Below are positions 46,544 to 56,324 of a stretch of DNA of 64,000 bases, one piece after another. Numbering within the stretch: position 1 is the first letter of the stretch; every line of letters starts with the position of its first letter. Source of the stretch: Salaquimonas pukyongi. Lineage in GTDB: Bacteria; Pseudomonadota; Alphaproteobacteria; Rhizobiales; Rhizobiaceae. A model generated the notes under the pieces. The model ran no database searches and was not told the origin of the DNA. It saw only the letters and a list, made by a program, of their open reading frames with translations. Where the stretch lies: positions 2,170,001-2,234,000 of the forward strand of contig NZ_CP019044.1 in NCBI RefSeq assembly GCF_001953055.1, read 5' to 3'. The translations under genes and the position numbers were made by a program.

Positions 46544-48829
46544 TTGGACCGGGACGAGGCCGCACAATCCATCATCCGTCGGGCGGCGCTGGATTATCAC
46601 GAGTTCCCCCAGCCAGGTAAGCTGGAAATCCGCCCCACCAAGCCGATGGCCAGCCCGCGCGATCTGGCGCGCGCCTATTCCCCCGGGGTTGCAGAAGCCT
46701 GTCTTGCGATCAGCGACAACCCCCTTGATGCTGCCCGGTTCACCAGCCGGGCCAATCTGGTGGCTGTGGTCTCCAACGGAACCGCCGCGCTCGGCCTCGG
46801 CAATATCGGCGCCCTTGCCTCCAAGCCGATCATGGAAGGCAAGGCGGTTCTGTTCAAGAAGTTCGCCAACATCGACTGCTTCGATCTGGAGATCGACGAG
46901 CAGGATCCCGAAAAGCTCGCCGAGCATGTCATCGCGCTGGAGCCGACCTTCGGCGCCATCAATCTGGAAGACATCAAGGCGCCGGATTGTTTTATCGTCG
47001 AAAAAATCTGCAGCGAGCGGATGGGCATTCCGGTCTTTCACGACGACCAGCACGGCACGGCCATCGTTGTTGCCGCTGCCGCCGTCAATGCGATGCATCT
47101 GACCGGGCGCGACTTCAAGGACATCACCATCGTCTCCACCGGTGGCGGCGCCGCCGGCATCGCCTGCCTCAACATGCTGCTGAAGATGGGCGTCAAACGC
47201 GAAAATGTCTGGCTTCACGACATCCATGGCCTGGTACACGAGGGCCGCAAGGAGGACATGAACCCCCAGAAGGAAGCCTACGCCCAGCCGGGCAAGAACC
47301 GAGATCTTTCTGAAACGATCAAGGGCGCCGACATGTTCCTCGGCCTGTCCGGCCCCGGCGTGCTGAAACCTGAGCTGGTCAAAACAATGGCCGACAAGCC
47401 GGTCGTTTTTGCCCTTGCCAATCCGGTGCCGGAGATCATGCCGGAGGAGGTCCTTGAGGTTTCGCCCGATGCCATTGTTGCAACCGGGCGGTCGGACTAT
47501 CCAAACCAGGTCAACAATGTCCTGTGCTTTCCATTCATCTTCCGGGGTGCGCTGGATGTCGGCGCGACACAAATCAACGATGCGATGAAAATCGCCTGTG
47601 TGGAGGGCATTGCCCAGCTTGCCCGCATGACCAGCACAGCGGAAACGGCGGCCGTCTATGGCGACGAACAACTGAAATTCGGGCCGGAATATCTCATTCC
47701 CAAACCTTTCGATGCACGCCTGCAGCACGTGGTTGCCGGTGCCGTTGCAAAGGCGGCGATGGAAACCGGCGTCGCCACCCGGCCAATAGGCGACCTGCCT
47801 TCCTATGAGGAGAGCCTGAAGGCCGCGGTCTTCCGTTCCGCAATGATCATGCGGCCGGTCTTCGAGGCGGCACGCACCGCCAACCGGCGTATCGTTTTTG
47901 CCGAAGGCGAGGACGAGCGGGTTGTCCGCGCAGCTTTTGCCATGCTGGAAGACACGACAGACCTGCCTGTGCTGATCGGCCGCCCGGAGGTGATCGAACG
48001 CCGCAGCGAAAGCATCGGTCTGCCCAGGAGCTTTTCCTCGCGTCTTGAGATCGTCAATCCGGAAGCCGACACACGCTACCGCGAATACTGGGAAACCTAT
48101 CACTCGGTAATGGAGCGGCGCGGCGTCACGCCTGACATTGCCCGTGCGGTGTTGCGCACCAACTCCACCGCCATCGGCGCGGTGATGGTTTATCGCGGGG
48201 AAGCAGACAGCCTGATCTGCGGCACGTTTGGCCAGTATTCCTGGCATCTGGGCTATGTCAGGCAGATGCTGGAAACCGAGGAACTGCAGCCCAACGGCGC
48301 ACTGTCACTGCTGATCCAGAACTCCGGCCCGCTCTTTATTGCCGACACCCAGGTCTTTCCCGAGGCATCGGCTGCCGAAATCGCCGAGATCGTTCGCGCC
48401 TCCGCCCGTCATGTGCGCCGCTTCGGCATTGAGCCGAAAATCGCGCTGTGCTCCAATTCCCAGTTCGGCAATCTTGAAACCGCTTCCGCCCGCCGCATGC
48501 GCGAGGCAATCGGCATTCTGGACCGGTCCGACTGCAATTTCATTTATGAAGGCGAGATGCAGCTCGATGCTGCCCTTGATACCGAACTGCGCCAGCGCAT
48601 CTTTCCCAATGCCCGGTTCGAGGGCAAGGCCAATGTGCTCGTCTTTGCCAACTCCGAAGTGGCAAGCGCCGTGCGCAATGCGGTGAAGACCGTTGCTGAC
48701 GGGCTTGAAGTGGGGCCGATCCTGATGGGCATGGGCAACCGCGCCCACATCGTAACACCCTCGATCACCGCCCGCGGGCTGGTCAACATCGCCGCCCTTG
48801 CCGGAACCCCGGTACAGCACTACGCATAG
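46544..48829 (+). CDS. maeB: NADP-dependent malic enzyme (malic/PTA fusion)
   Basis: Decarboxylates malate to pyruvate. The 761-residue protein has an N-terminal malic domain ([70 protein letters not shown]). From about residue 440 it has a phosphotransacetylase-like domain ([42 protein letters not shown]). Such fusions are the usual MaeB form in proteobacteria. The start is a TTG with a very strong GGGGAGGAAG upstream. It follows puuD by 28 bases but is probably a separate function. Confidence 0.94.
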   Translation: MDRDEAAQSIIRRAALDYHEFPQPGKLEIRPTKPMASPRDLARAYSPGVAEACLAISDNPLDAARFTSRANLVAVVSNGTAALGLGNIGALASKPIMEGKAVLFKKFANIDCFDLEIDEQDPEKLAEHVIALEPTFGAINLEDIKAPDCFIVEKICSERMGIPVFHDDQHGTAIVVAAAAVNAMHLTGRDFKDITIVSTGGGAAGIACLNMLLKMGVKRENVWLHDIHGLVHEGRKEDMNPQKEAYAQPGKNRDLSETIKGADMFLGLSGPGVLKPELVKTMADKPVVFALANPVPEIMPEEVLEVSPDAIVATGRSDYPNQVNNVLCFPFIFRGALDVGATQINDAMKIACVEGIAQLARMTSTAETAAVYGDEQLKFGPEYLIPKPFDARLQHVVAGAVAKAAMETGVATRPIGDLPSYEESLKAAVFRSAMIMRPVFEAARTANRRIVFAEGEDERVVRAAFAMLEDTTDLPVLIGRPEVIERRSESIGLPRSFSSRLEIVNPEADTRYREYWETYHSVMERRGVTPDIARAVLRTNSTAIGAVMVYRGEADSLICGTFGQYSWHLGYVRQMLETEELQPNGALSLLIQNSGPLFIADTQVFPEASAAEIAEIVRASARHVRRFGIEPKIALCSNSQFGNLETASARRMREAIGILDRSDCNFIYEGEMQLDAALDTELRQRIFPNARFEGKANVLVFANSEVASAVRNAVKTVADGLEVGPILMGMGNRAHIVTPSITARGLVNIAALAGTPVQHYA

Positions 48830-48841
48830 AAGTGCCCGGCC

Positions 48842-49762
48842 CTATACGGCCTGGAGCGAGTGGATCGCATCGAGCAGATCTGCAAGGCTTTGATCAAGGC
48901 TCCTGCCGCTGGTGTCCACCTTGCGGGCAGCGCGGGCATAAGCTGCTTCCCGGTCGGTGAGGATCGACTTGAGTTCTTCCATCGCCTTGGGATTTCCGGC
49001 CATGGGCCGGGTATCGCCCTGTTTCTTGACCCTGGCCATGTGCTCATCGGCAGTTGCACGCAGCCAGACCGTGTGGAAATTGTCCAGCACCATGGCAAAG
49101 GTTTGCGGGTCGGCAACGATCCCGCCGGCTGCCGCCAGCAGGATGCTGTCGTTTTCATCGATGATCCGCTCAATGCCCCGCTGCTCAAGCTGGCGGTAAC
49201 CTTCTTGCCCGTACAGCGCGATGAATTCGCCGATGGCAAGCCCGCTCTGCTTTTCGATCTCGTGATTGAGTTCCTTGAACGGCATGCCAAGACGCTCTGC
49301 AGCAAGCTTGCCAAGCGTGGACTTGCCTGCGCCGCGCAAACCGAGCAGGCAGATGCGCCGTGCCCGCTTTTCCTCAAAGCGGCTGGAAGAAAGCAGTTCA
49401 TACACCGATGCCTGTATGTCTTCCGGCGCCCGGCAAAACAGCTTTGCCAGATGCACCGGCACTTCCTCTTCCGCCTCACGCACAAAGGCCTCTATCGGCA
49501 GCGTCAGCGCCAGCGCGACCTTCTGCAACAACCCGATGGAGATGTTGCCCTGTCCCGATTCCAGTTGCGCCAGATAGCGTTCCGAAAGACCCGATAGCTG
49601 GGCAAGTTCCCGCCTCGGCATGCTGCGCTCTGACCGAAACCGCCGCACACGCTCGCCAACCCTGATGATCAGTTCATCAACGGCCTGGTCCATTTCTGCC
49701 TGCTTGTGCTGTCCGGTACCGGCTTTGCCGGAAGCATCCTTGTGCAGGCCGGATGGTCTCAT
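48842..49762 (-). CDS. boxR: BoxR-type regulator: HTH plus shikimate kinase-like domain
   Basis: Transcriptional regulator of benzoyl-CoA metabolism. The N-terminal XRE helix-turn-helix (RRELAQLSGLSERYLAQLESGQGNISIGLLQKVA) is joined to a shikimate kinase-like domain with the P-loop GLRGAGKSTLGKLAAERLG. In the BzdR/BoxR family the latter senses benzoyl-CoA, which relieves repression. The gene closes the box operon; its start overlaps the thioesterase stop by 4 bases. An internal ATG 23 codons in (MDQAVDELII) is an alternative start. Confidence 0.92.
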   Translation of the reverse strand: MRPSGLHKDASGKAGTGQHKQAEMDQAVDELIIRVGERVRRFRSERSMPRRELAQLSGLSERYLAQLESGQGNISIGLLQKVALALTLPIEAFVREAEEEVPVHLAKLFCRAPEDIQASVYELLSSSRFEEKRARRICLLGLRGAGKSTLGKLAAERLGMPFKELNHEIEKQSGLAIGEFIALYGQEGYRQLEQRGIERIIDENDSILLAAAGGIVADPQTFAMVLDNFHTVWLRATADEHMARVKKQGDTRPMAGNPKAMEELKSILTDREAAYARAARKVDTSGRSLDQSLADLLDAIHSLQAV

Positions 49763-50187
49763 GATCCCTGCTGCGCTGCTGTAACCAGCGCCTCCAGACT
49801 GTCGCGGAATTCAGCCGGCACAGGGATTTTCTGGTGCGCCTGCGCTGCCACGAAGACTTCCACGAACTCTCCTTCAAAACAGACAGTGCCATCCTGCCGG
49901 CCAATGACACGAAAGCGGATCGAGCTTTCCCCGATACGAAGCGGCGCCACGGAACATTCCAGCAGATGCCTGGGCGTCACCGGCGAACGGAAATCCACCG
50001 ACAGGTGGACAAACGGCGTGCCGATGTCGCGGTCGATGTTCATGCGATACCAGTCGGCACCCAGATGAGCCTCCCACCATGCCTCGATTGCCTCCAGGGC
50101 AAACATGGGAATGTTGCCGGTATAGACGATCTTCGCAGGATCGCAGTCCGCCCAGCGGACGCGTATTTCATGAACAAACGGCTTCAT
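49759..50187 (-). CDS. Acyl-CoA thioesterase of the box operon (hotdog fold)
   Basis: The 142-residue hotdog-fold thioesterase resembles 4-hydroxybenzoyl-CoA thioesterase: VRWADCDPAKIVYTGNIPMFALEAIEAWW carries the catalytic aspartate of that family. Box clusters often include such an enzyme, proposed to release CoA from dead-end or excess aromatic CoA esters. It lies 11 bases after boxA and overlaps boxR. Confidence 0.87.
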   Translation of the reverse strand: MKPFVHEIRVRWADCDPAKIVYTGNIPMFALEAIEAWWEAHLGADWYRMNIDRDIGTPFVHLSVDFRSPVTPRHLLECSVAPLRIGESSIRFRVIGRQDGTVCFEGEFVEVFVAAQAHQKIPVPAEFRDSLEALVTAAQQGS

Positions 50188-50198
50188 TTACTCCTGCT

Positions 50199-51386
50199 CT
50201 AATAGGTCTCCACGTGGTAGCGGCCTTCGCCGCGCATGACATCCCTGATTTCCTTCCAGGCGCGCCCGGTGCTTTCGGCAATGTTCTCAAGCGCGGCCTC
50301 AACCCCTTCTTCCATTGCCCGCAAGCCGCAAATGTAAACATGGGTGGCGGGGTCCTGGATCAGATCGACGATCTGATCTTCCATCTCCCGCAACTCGTCC
50401 TGGACATAGCGCCTGGGCTTGTCCTTCTCTCGGCTGAAGACCAGGTGCTTTTTCAAGACCTCGGCCGGCACTTTCTTCAACGGTCCAAAATAGGGCAGCG
50501 CATCTGCCGTGCGCGCACCGAAAACCAGTGTCATGTCACCGGTCGCCCCGCTGCGCTGACGCTGCATGGTAAAGGCGCGGAAGGGCGCCGAACCGGTGCC
50601 GGTACAGATCATCAGCAACCGTGCGGCCGGATCGTTGGGCATCAGGAAGGTGGAGCCGAACGGGCCGGTGACGCTCACCTTGTCGCCGGGTTTCAGGTCG
50701 CACACATAATTGGAACAAACGCCCTTTGCCTCCCGCTTCACGGTCAGGGAGAAATTATTGTAGTTCGGCCGCTCGCCGCTTCTCGGGGAGGATATCGAAT
50801 AAAGTCGCGGAAGATGCGGCTTGCCGTCATCACCCACCCCCGGCGCGATGATCCCCACCGACTGGCCTTCCAGCAGCGGAAACGGCAATCCGCCCGCATC
50901 CAGAATGATGTGTCGCACGTCGTGGTCTTCATCGGCGGTGAGCCGGTAATTGCCCTGCACGGTAACCTCGGCCGGCCTGGCGAGCGTATAAAGGTTGATG
51001 CTTGCCTTTGACGCGCTGGCCGGAGCCTTCGACTTGCCGCCGGCGCCTGCATGCGCTTCGGCCAGCAGCTTCGCCATGGCATCATCGAGCGCCTCCAGCC
51101 CGCTTGTCTCCTCACTGGCGCCGTCGGCAAACTCTTCCTGGTCAGGCAGTTCCGTCCACTCGAATTGCTGATCGAGCGAATAAGGCTCGCTCACCACCCG
51201 CCACTCATCGATGGAACCCGTCGGACAGACGGGGATACAGTCCATGCAGAAATTGCACGTGTCGAAATCGACCACAACATTGTTGTCATTGTGGGTAATC
51301 GCCTCGATCGGGCAGGTCATCTCGCAGGTATAGCAGCGGATGCATATTTCCGGATCGATCAGGTGCTGCTTGACCGGGGCCGTCAT
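50199..51386 (-). CDS. boxA: Benzoyl-CoA 2,3-epoxidase reductase subunit BoxA
   Basis: NADPH-dependent FAD/iron-sulfur protein that supplies electrons to BoxB. It has two 4Fe-4S clusters near the N-terminus (CIRCYTCEMTCP and CNFCMDCIPVCP), an acidic linker, and a ferredoxin-NADP reductase domain (RLYSISSPRSGE, VCSNYVCDLKPGDKVSVTGP, MICTGTGSAPFRAF, YICGLRAMEEGV). From the ATG at 51386 it has 395 residues. That start overlaps the VOC gene stop, and the frame's further extension to 51401 is not needed. Confidence 0.95.
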   Translation of the reverse strand: MTAPVKQHLIDPEICIRCYTCEMTCPIEAITHNDNNVVVDFDTCNFCMDCIPVCPTGSIDEWRVVSEPYSLDQQFEWTELPDQEEFADGASEETSGLEALDDAMAKLLAEAHAGAGGKSKAPASASKASINLYTLARPAEVTVQGNYRLTADEDHDVRHIILDAGGLPFPLLEGQSVGIIAPGVGDDGKPHLPRLYSISSPRSGERPNYNNFSLTVKREAKGVCSNYVCDLKPGDKVSVTGPFGSTFLMPNDPAARLLMICTGTGSAPFRAFTMQRQRSGATGDMTLVFGARTADALPYFGPLKKVPAEVLKKHLVFSREKDKPRRYVQDELREMEDQIVDLIQDPATHVYICGLRAMEEGVEAALENIAESTGRAWKEIRDVMRGEGRYHVETY

Positions 51387-51739
51387 TTGGCAGGTTCCCA
51401 CAACTCGATCGGATTGCCTTCAGGGTCATGAATTCGTGCAAAGCGTCCGATTTCGCTGTCCCATTCGGCTCGGGTTTCAACATTGATTCCCGATGCCCTC
51501 AACTGGTTCACCAAGGCGTCCAGATCGGTAACCCGAAAATTGATCATCCACTGTTGGTTGTGTGGCCCGAAATAATCCGTATCAGCCTTGAATGGGGCGA
51601 ACACCGTTGGGCCAGACTCCTGGACCCACGGCTTCCCCTGATCAAACCCCACGCCAAGATGATCGAGATACCACTGCGCAAGCGCTTCAGGGTCCTTCGC
51701 GCGGAAAAAAACACCGCCAATACCGGCAATCTTTTGCAT
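51383..51739 (-). CDS. VOC-family (glyoxalase-like) protein inside the box operon
   Basis: The 118-residue protein starts at the ATG 51739 (GAGGATTT upstream). It has a vicinal-oxygen-chelate fold: GVFFRAKDPEALAQWYLDHLGV, INFRVTDLDALVNQL and ARIHDPEGNPIELWEP. The last block contains the usual metal-binding glutamate. Members include glyoxalases and isomerases; a role in the Box pathway is not established. It is tightly packed between boxB (7 bases) and boxA (4-base overlap), which implies co-expression. Confidence 0.85.
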   Translation of the reverse strand: MQKIAGIGGVFFRAKDPEALAQWYLDHLGVGFDQGKPWVQESGPTVFAPFKADTDYFGPHNQQWMINFRVTDLDALVNQLRASGINVETRAEWDSEIGRFARIHDPEGNPIELWEPAK

Positions 51740-51746
51740 CAAATCC

Positions 51747-53192
51747 TCATGCCATGTGCAGTTTGACGTATTCGAAATCGCCGGGCTTGTTGTCAATGCC
51801 CACTTTGGGCGGCGCAATCCAGCTTGCATATTCGCCCGGCTCACTACAGGGCTTCATCAGCGACTGGATGAAATCGCCGTCGGCGTGGGTTGGCAGCCAG
51901 TTTTTCACGCCCTCGTCATATTCAGCGCCGCTGACCAGCTTGCCTTCCGGACTGAACGGCTTGTCGGCAAAAACACCGATCCTGCGGTTGAAGGATTCAT
52001 GCGGCAACTTCATTTCAAAGGCCACACCGGCCTTTTCTATGACCTTGTTCCAGCGTGAAACACCGCCAGCCGCATCGCGCGTATAATCATCGCGCAGGCG
52101 CATGTTGATCGCGGTCAATGCCGGAACTTCCCGCTGGACCGGCGTATCGCCCTCAAGCTGCCACACCACATAGCTGTCGTTCTGCAGTTTGTGGTCATCG
52201 TCAAGGCGGTGCTCCATATAACGGCCCTTGATTCCGGCATTGAATGAATTGGCGGCGTTGGTCGAAACCTCCTGACCGAACAGGTCAAGCGACAAGGTGT
52301 AGTGCAGGTTCAGCTTCTTCTGGATTGTCGGCAGGTCGATGACGCCAAGCGCACGGATTTTTTCCGTTTCGTAAGGATCTTCAATCCCCGCCTCCTTCAT
52401 CGCTTCGCAGGTGCGCTGAATGGTGCGCCCGACGCCCGTCTCGCCGACGAACATGTGATGGGCTTCCTCCGTCAGCATGAAACGGCAGGTGCGCGACAGG
52501 GGATCGAAGCCCGATTGCGCCAGCGCTTCAAGCTGCATCTTGCCGTCACGATCGGTAAAATACGTAAACATGAAAAAGGACAGCCAGTCCGGTGTTTCCT
52601 CGTTGAAGGCGCCCAGCATGCGCGGTGCTTCCTCCGAACCCGATTGCCGGCGCAGCAGGTCGTTGGCCTCTTCCCTGCCATCGGCACCGAAATATTTCTG
52701 CAGCAGATAGACCATGGCCCAAAGATGCCGCCCCTCTTCCACATTGACCTGGAACAGGTTGCGCATGTCGTAAAGCGAAGGTGCGGTAAGGCCGAGAAAG
52801 CGCTGTTGCTCGACCGAGGCAGGTTCCGTATCCCCCTGAATGACGATCAGCCGGCGCAGCATGGCGCGGTATTCACCCGGCACTTCCTGCCAAGCCGGAT
52901 CACCGGCATGTTCGCCACAGGGGATTTTGCGGTCTTCCACCTGCGGCGCAAGCAGGATACCCCAGCGGTATTCCGGCATTTTGACATAGTCGAACTTCGC
53001 CCAGCCCTTGGGGTCGACGCTAACGGCAGTGCGCAGATAGACCAGGCTTTCCTGAAAGTTTTGCGGGATGAGATCGTTCCACCAGTTGATGTAGCCGGGA
53101 TGCCATTTTTCCAGCGCCTTCAGCACGCGCCGGTCGGTCGACAGGCCGACATTGTTGGGGATCAGCGTGTCATATTCGACGGTATCAAGCAT
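51747..53192 (-). CDS. boxB: Benzoyl-CoA 2,3-epoxidase oxygenase subunit BoxB
   Basis: Diiron oxygenase that epoxidises benzoyl-CoA at the 2,3 position. The 481-residue protein begins MLDTVEYDTLIPNNVGL and carries ferritin-like helices with iron-ligand blocks NLFQVNVEEGRHLWAMVYLL and CRFMLTEEAHHMFVGETGV. Length fits the roughly 475 residues of known BoxB. It follows boxC by 51 bases and precedes the VOC and boxA genes. Confidence 0.95.
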   Translation of the reverse strand: MLDTVEYDTLIPNNVGLSTDRRVLKALEKWHPGYINWWNDLIPQNFQESLVYLRTAVSVDPKGWAKFDYVKMPEYRWGILLAPQVEDRKIPCGEHAGDPAWQEVPGEYRAMLRRLIVIQGDTEPASVEQQRFLGLTAPSLYDMRNLFQVNVEEGRHLWAMVYLLQKYFGADGREEANDLLRRQSGSEEAPRMLGAFNEETPDWLSFFMFTYFTDRDGKMQLEALAQSGFDPLSRTCRFMLTEEAHHMFVGETGVGRTIQRTCEAMKEAGIEDPYETEKIRALGVIDLPTIQKKLNLHYTLSLDLFGQEVSTNAANSFNAGIKGRYMEHRLDDDHKLQNDSYVVWQLEGDTPVQREVPALTAINMRLRDDYTRDAAGGVSRWNKVIEKAGVAFEMKLPHESFNRRIGVFADKPFSPEGKLVSGAEYDEGVKNWLPTHADGDFIQSLMKPCSEPGEYASWIAPPKVGIDNKPGDFEYVKLHMA

Positions 53193-53243
53193 TTCCGGTT
53201 CTCCTGATTTCTCAATCCTTCACAGCAGGCAATCACAGCGGCC

Positions 53244-54902
53244 TTAAACCCGCTTCCTGTCATATTCACCGCGCAGTCCGGTGCCGTAGCGCTGCAGCGC
53301 ACCGCTCTCGCCCACCGCATTGGGGCGCTGGAAAATCCAGTTCTGCCAGGCGGTCAGCCGCCCGAAGATGCGCGTTTCCATGGTCTCTGGCCCGGCAAAG
53401 CGCAGATTGGCTTCCATGCCGGTAAGCGCATCGGGCGAAAAGGAAGCCCGCTCTTCCAGAAAAATGCGGATTTCGTCTTCCCAGTCGATGTCGTCATAGG
53501 CAAAGGTGACAAGCCCCAGTTCGGCAGCTTCGGCAGCTTCGAGCGCTTCGCCAACCCGTTCCTTTGCCGTCTCCACCTGCTCCGGCTCGCCCAGAAAGCG
53601 GGTCTGAAGACGGGTCAGGTCATTGGCCATGGGATAGGGGCCAAAATTGCCTTGCGTCAGCGTGAGCGCGGCAACGGGACGGTTGTCACCCTCGAATTCG
53701 CCCTCCATCATGTAGCTGCGATCTGCCGCAAACAGCAGTTCGGCAAGAAAACCGGCAAAACACGAACCGTTTTCCACCATGGCCACCAGCGAGCGCGAGG
53801 TGACATCGACGCGCTTCAGCACCCTTTTCCAGTAAAGCAGGATTTCGCGGGCAAGCCAGAAATCCGCATTCTCCAGCATGAAGCCCTCGAACGCGGCAAC
53901 CCCTTCCCGATCGCCCTGGGACTTGAACACCAGCACCCCGGTCTCTAGCTCGTTGAGACGCAGATGCAAAATGGCATCATCCAGTTCGCGGGCAAGCCGC
54001 AGCATCCAGTTGTCCGCCCCCTGCGCCACCAGCTCATCGGTTGATGCCGGCAGTTGTGTGTCGGGGCCGGAAAGCGTGATGGTCGCCACGCCATTATCGC
54101 GATCGAGCGCCACTTCCACCGCAGAATAGGTGATCGAATCTTCCCCGAAGGACCGTTTGAGCGGCGTCAGCTCAATGCCCTTTTCCGGTTTGCCCGTGGC
54201 GTTATTGGCGGCAAATTCCCTTGCTCGTTCACCAACTGCTTCATCGAACTTCGAATTCGGCACAACCTCGTCAACCAGCCGCCAGTCCTTCGCCTTCTTT
54301 CCGCGGACTCCCTCTTCCATGGCGCAGAAGACATCGGCCAGATCGCGCCGCACCTTGCGCTTGTCGGTCACCCGCGTCAGCCCGCCGGTGCCCGGCAGAA
54401 CGGCAAGCAGCGGCACTTCGGGAAGCGCCACGGCGGACGAGGAATCATCCGTCAGCATGATGTAGTCGCAGGCAAGCGCCAGCTCATATCCGCCGCCTGC
54501 GCACGAACCCTTTACCGCGCAGATATAGCTCTGGCCGGATTCCTCCCCGGCCAGCTCATAGGTATTGCGCGTCTCATTGGTGAACTTGCAGAAATTGACC
54601 TTGTGGGCATGGGTGGCACCGCCCAGCATGCGGATGTTGGCACCGGCACAAAATACCCGGTCCTTGCCGGATTGCATCACAACGGCGCCCACTTCGGGAT
54701 GCTCGAACCGCATGCGCTGCACAATATCGGCCAACTCGATATCGACGCTCAGATCGTAGGAATTGAGTTTGAGCTCGTAACCGTCGAACAGCCCGCCCTT
54801 TTCGTCCACATCCATGATCAGCCGGGCGACAGGCCCGTCATATTCGACCTTCCAATGGCGGTATTGCGATGGGTTGGTCTGGAAATCGATGCGCTTGGAC
54901 AT
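53244..54902 (-). CDS. boxC: 2,3-Epoxybenzoyl-CoA dihydrolase (benzoyl-CoA-dihydrodiol lyase) BoxC
   Basis: Crotonase-family enzyme that hydrolytically opens the epoxidised ring to 3,4-dehydroadipyl-CoA semialdehyde and formate. The ATG at 54902 (GAGAGG upstream) gives 552 residues: MSKRIDFQTNPSQYRHWKVE, the oxyanion regions DRVFCAGANIRMLGGATHAHKVNFCKFTNETRNTYE and VKGSCAGGGYELALACDYIML, and a second crotonase-like half. The open frame extends to 54971, but that part would cover the promoter. First gene of the box operon. Confidence 0.95.
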   Translation of the reverse strand: MSKRIDFQTNPSQYRHWKVEYDGPVARLIMDVDEKGGLFDGYELKLNSYDLSVDIELADIVQRMRFEHPEVGAVVMQSGKDRVFCAGANIRMLGGATHAHKVNFCKFTNETRNTYELAGEESGQSYICAVKGSCAGGGYELALACDYIMLTDDSSSAVALPEVPLLAVLPGTGGLTRVTDKRKVRRDLADVFCAMEEGVRGKKAKDWRLVDEVVPNSKFDEAVGERAREFAANNATGKPEKGIELTPLKRSFGEDSITYSAVEVALDRDNGVATITLSGPDTQLPASTDELVAQGADNWMLRLARELDDAILHLRLNELETGVLVFKSQGDREGVAAFEGFMLENADFWLAREILLYWKRVLKRVDVTSRSLVAMVENGSCFAGFLAELLFAADRSYMMEGEFEGDNRPVAALTLTQGNFGPYPMANDLTRLQTRFLGEPEQVETAKERVGEALEAAEAAELGLVTFAYDDIDWEDEIRIFLEERASFSPDALTGMEANLRFAGPETMETRIFGRLTAWQNWIFQRPNAVGESGALQRYGTGLRGEYDRKRV

Positions 54903-55008
54903 TAGGCCTCTCAGATTAAATAGCATGCTTACTGTACTGTCAGGACCATCTGAGTCCAGATAAAACAGCATTATTATTCATTGGAATTGGTGGTGCCTGC
55001 AACACATA

Positions 55009-55022
55009 TGCAATATATCGCA
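55009..55022. promoter_or_regulatory. Candidate BoxR box upstream of boxC
   Basis: TGCA-ATATAT-CGCA, with another TGCA 11 bases before it at 54998, lies in the 120-base gap upstream of boxC. BzdR/BoxR regulators recognise pairs of TGCA. The same TGCA-N6-TGCA arrangement occurs upstream of the TRAP operon. Assignment is by resemblance only. Confidence 0.45.
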
Positions 55023-56312
55023 TTATTGGAAATCAAATTCGCCATCATCATCGACAGTTGTGCAAAATCCGATGGCCCGCTTCCGGCCAAGACCCAATAG
55101 CGATGCGCATTGGCCTTCATACGCCCGCTCGCAGGCTTGTTTGCTCAGTGCCACAAGCCGCCTTGCGGCATTGGACATGCCGAGCCGGCGTTTCAAGCGC
55201 GCATTGGCACCATGGATCAGCGCCTGCACCAGCGCCTTTTCGCGGCTGTTGGGGGCAGCATTCATCCAGACGGTCTCAAGCACTTCATGGGCTTCCCAGT
55301 AAAAACCCTCTCGAAGGAGCCTGACGCCATAAAGCCAGGCAGCATTATCCTGCCAGTCCCGCGAACGGGTTTGTGCCGGTGCAAGCTGTTTGGCTTCTTC
55401 CAGCACGCTGTCCCCGCTGCGCGCATTAATGCCCGGCAGATGGGCATGATCGGGCAAGGGCAGGTCTTCAGCAATCCGAATTGCATTGGATTTTTCCCGC
55501 ACACTACCATCGGTTGCAAGAATCGTATCCGCAAACGCCTGTATGGCCGCAAGCGTCTCTTCCGTCTTTTCCAGATGGGGAGCGTGGCCGCAGCCAGGCA
55601 GGATTTTCAACGTCACAGGCAACGGGCTGCGTTTTTCGATCTCGTAAACCTGCGCCAGGGTGCCGTATTGATCCTCTTTGCCCTGGATGGCGAGCACCGG
55701 CACGGTAAAGCCATCGATTGCGTCTGCAATGTTCCAGCGTTCAAAACCGGGATCGAGCCAGGCAGTGTTCCAGCCGTAAAACGCATTGTCGGGGTCACGG
55801 TGATAGCGGCCCAGCTTCTTGCGAAGGTCGCCTTTCTCATAGGCATCTTTCGCCGCCCGGATTGAAGCGAGACCTTCCGGCTCTGTGAAGAAGTGCGGCG
55901 CAATCAGAACCACGCCGGCCAGCCGCGCATCTTTCCGGTTGCCGGCATACACCGCGGCAATCGACGCGCCATCGCTGTGCCCGAGCAAGATGAAGCGTTT
56001 GACCCCAATTGCATCGAACAGTTCCGGCAGAAGATCAACAGCTTCTCTCGTCATGTAATCGAGCGGCCGCGGCAGGCTGACGGGATCGGATTGCCCGTAT
56101 CCGGCGCGCGAATAGGCAAAGACGCCCAGGCCCGTTGCCTGCGAAAGCCGTTGTGGAAAATCCCGCCACAGGGCGACACAGCCAAGGCCCTCATGCAGAA
56201 GAATTATGGTTGGTTTCTTGTCCGGCGGCGGGCCATGGCAGGCATATTCAAGACGGTCCTGATTGATTTCAATGGCGCCTGGCCCACCTGCCTGCCAATC
56301 GAACCGGGTCAT
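55023..56312 (-). CDS. Alpha/beta-hydrolase fused to a DUF309 domain
   Basis: The 429-residue protein has two parts. Residues about 30-265 are an alpha/beta-hydrolase with LLHEGLGCVALW, the nucleophile elbow GHSDG (Ser113), an acid in GKEDQYG (Asp214) and the histidine in GCGHAPHLE (His243). After a linker (about 270-318), residues about 320-395 match DUF309: LYGVRLLREGFYWEAHEVLETVW and LVQALIHGANARLKRR. Hydrolases of this type occur in box clusters, but I do not know this fusion. It is 12 bases after the ligase gene. Confidence 0.85.
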   Translation of the reverse strand: MTRFDWQAGGPGAIEINQDRLEYACHGPPPDKKPTIILLHEGLGCVALWRDFPQRLSQATGLGVFAYSRAGYGQSDPVSLPRPLDYMTREAVDLLPELFDAIGVKRFILLGHSDGASIAAVYAGNRKDARLAGVVLIAPHFFTEPEGLASIRAAKDAYEKGDLRKKLGRYHRDPDNAFYGWNTAWLDPGFERWNIADAIDGFTVPVLAIQGKEDQYGTLAQVYEIEKRSPLPVTLKILPGCGHAPHLEKTEETLAAIQAFADTILATDGSVREKSNAIRIAEDLPLPDHAHLPGINARSGDSVLEEAKQLAPAQTRSRDWQDNAAWLYGVRLLREGFYWEAHEVLETVWMNAAPNSREKALVQALIHGANARLKRRLGMSNAARRLVALSKQACERAYEGQCASLLGLGRKRAIGFCTTVDDDGEFDFQ

Positions 56313-56324
56313 GGGCAGGCCATC

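Noticed and set aside
46154-48247. A 697-codon open frame antisense to malic enzyme and puuD
   Set aside because: It mirrors the codon bias of the real genes; no recognisable domain, while both sense genes are clear.
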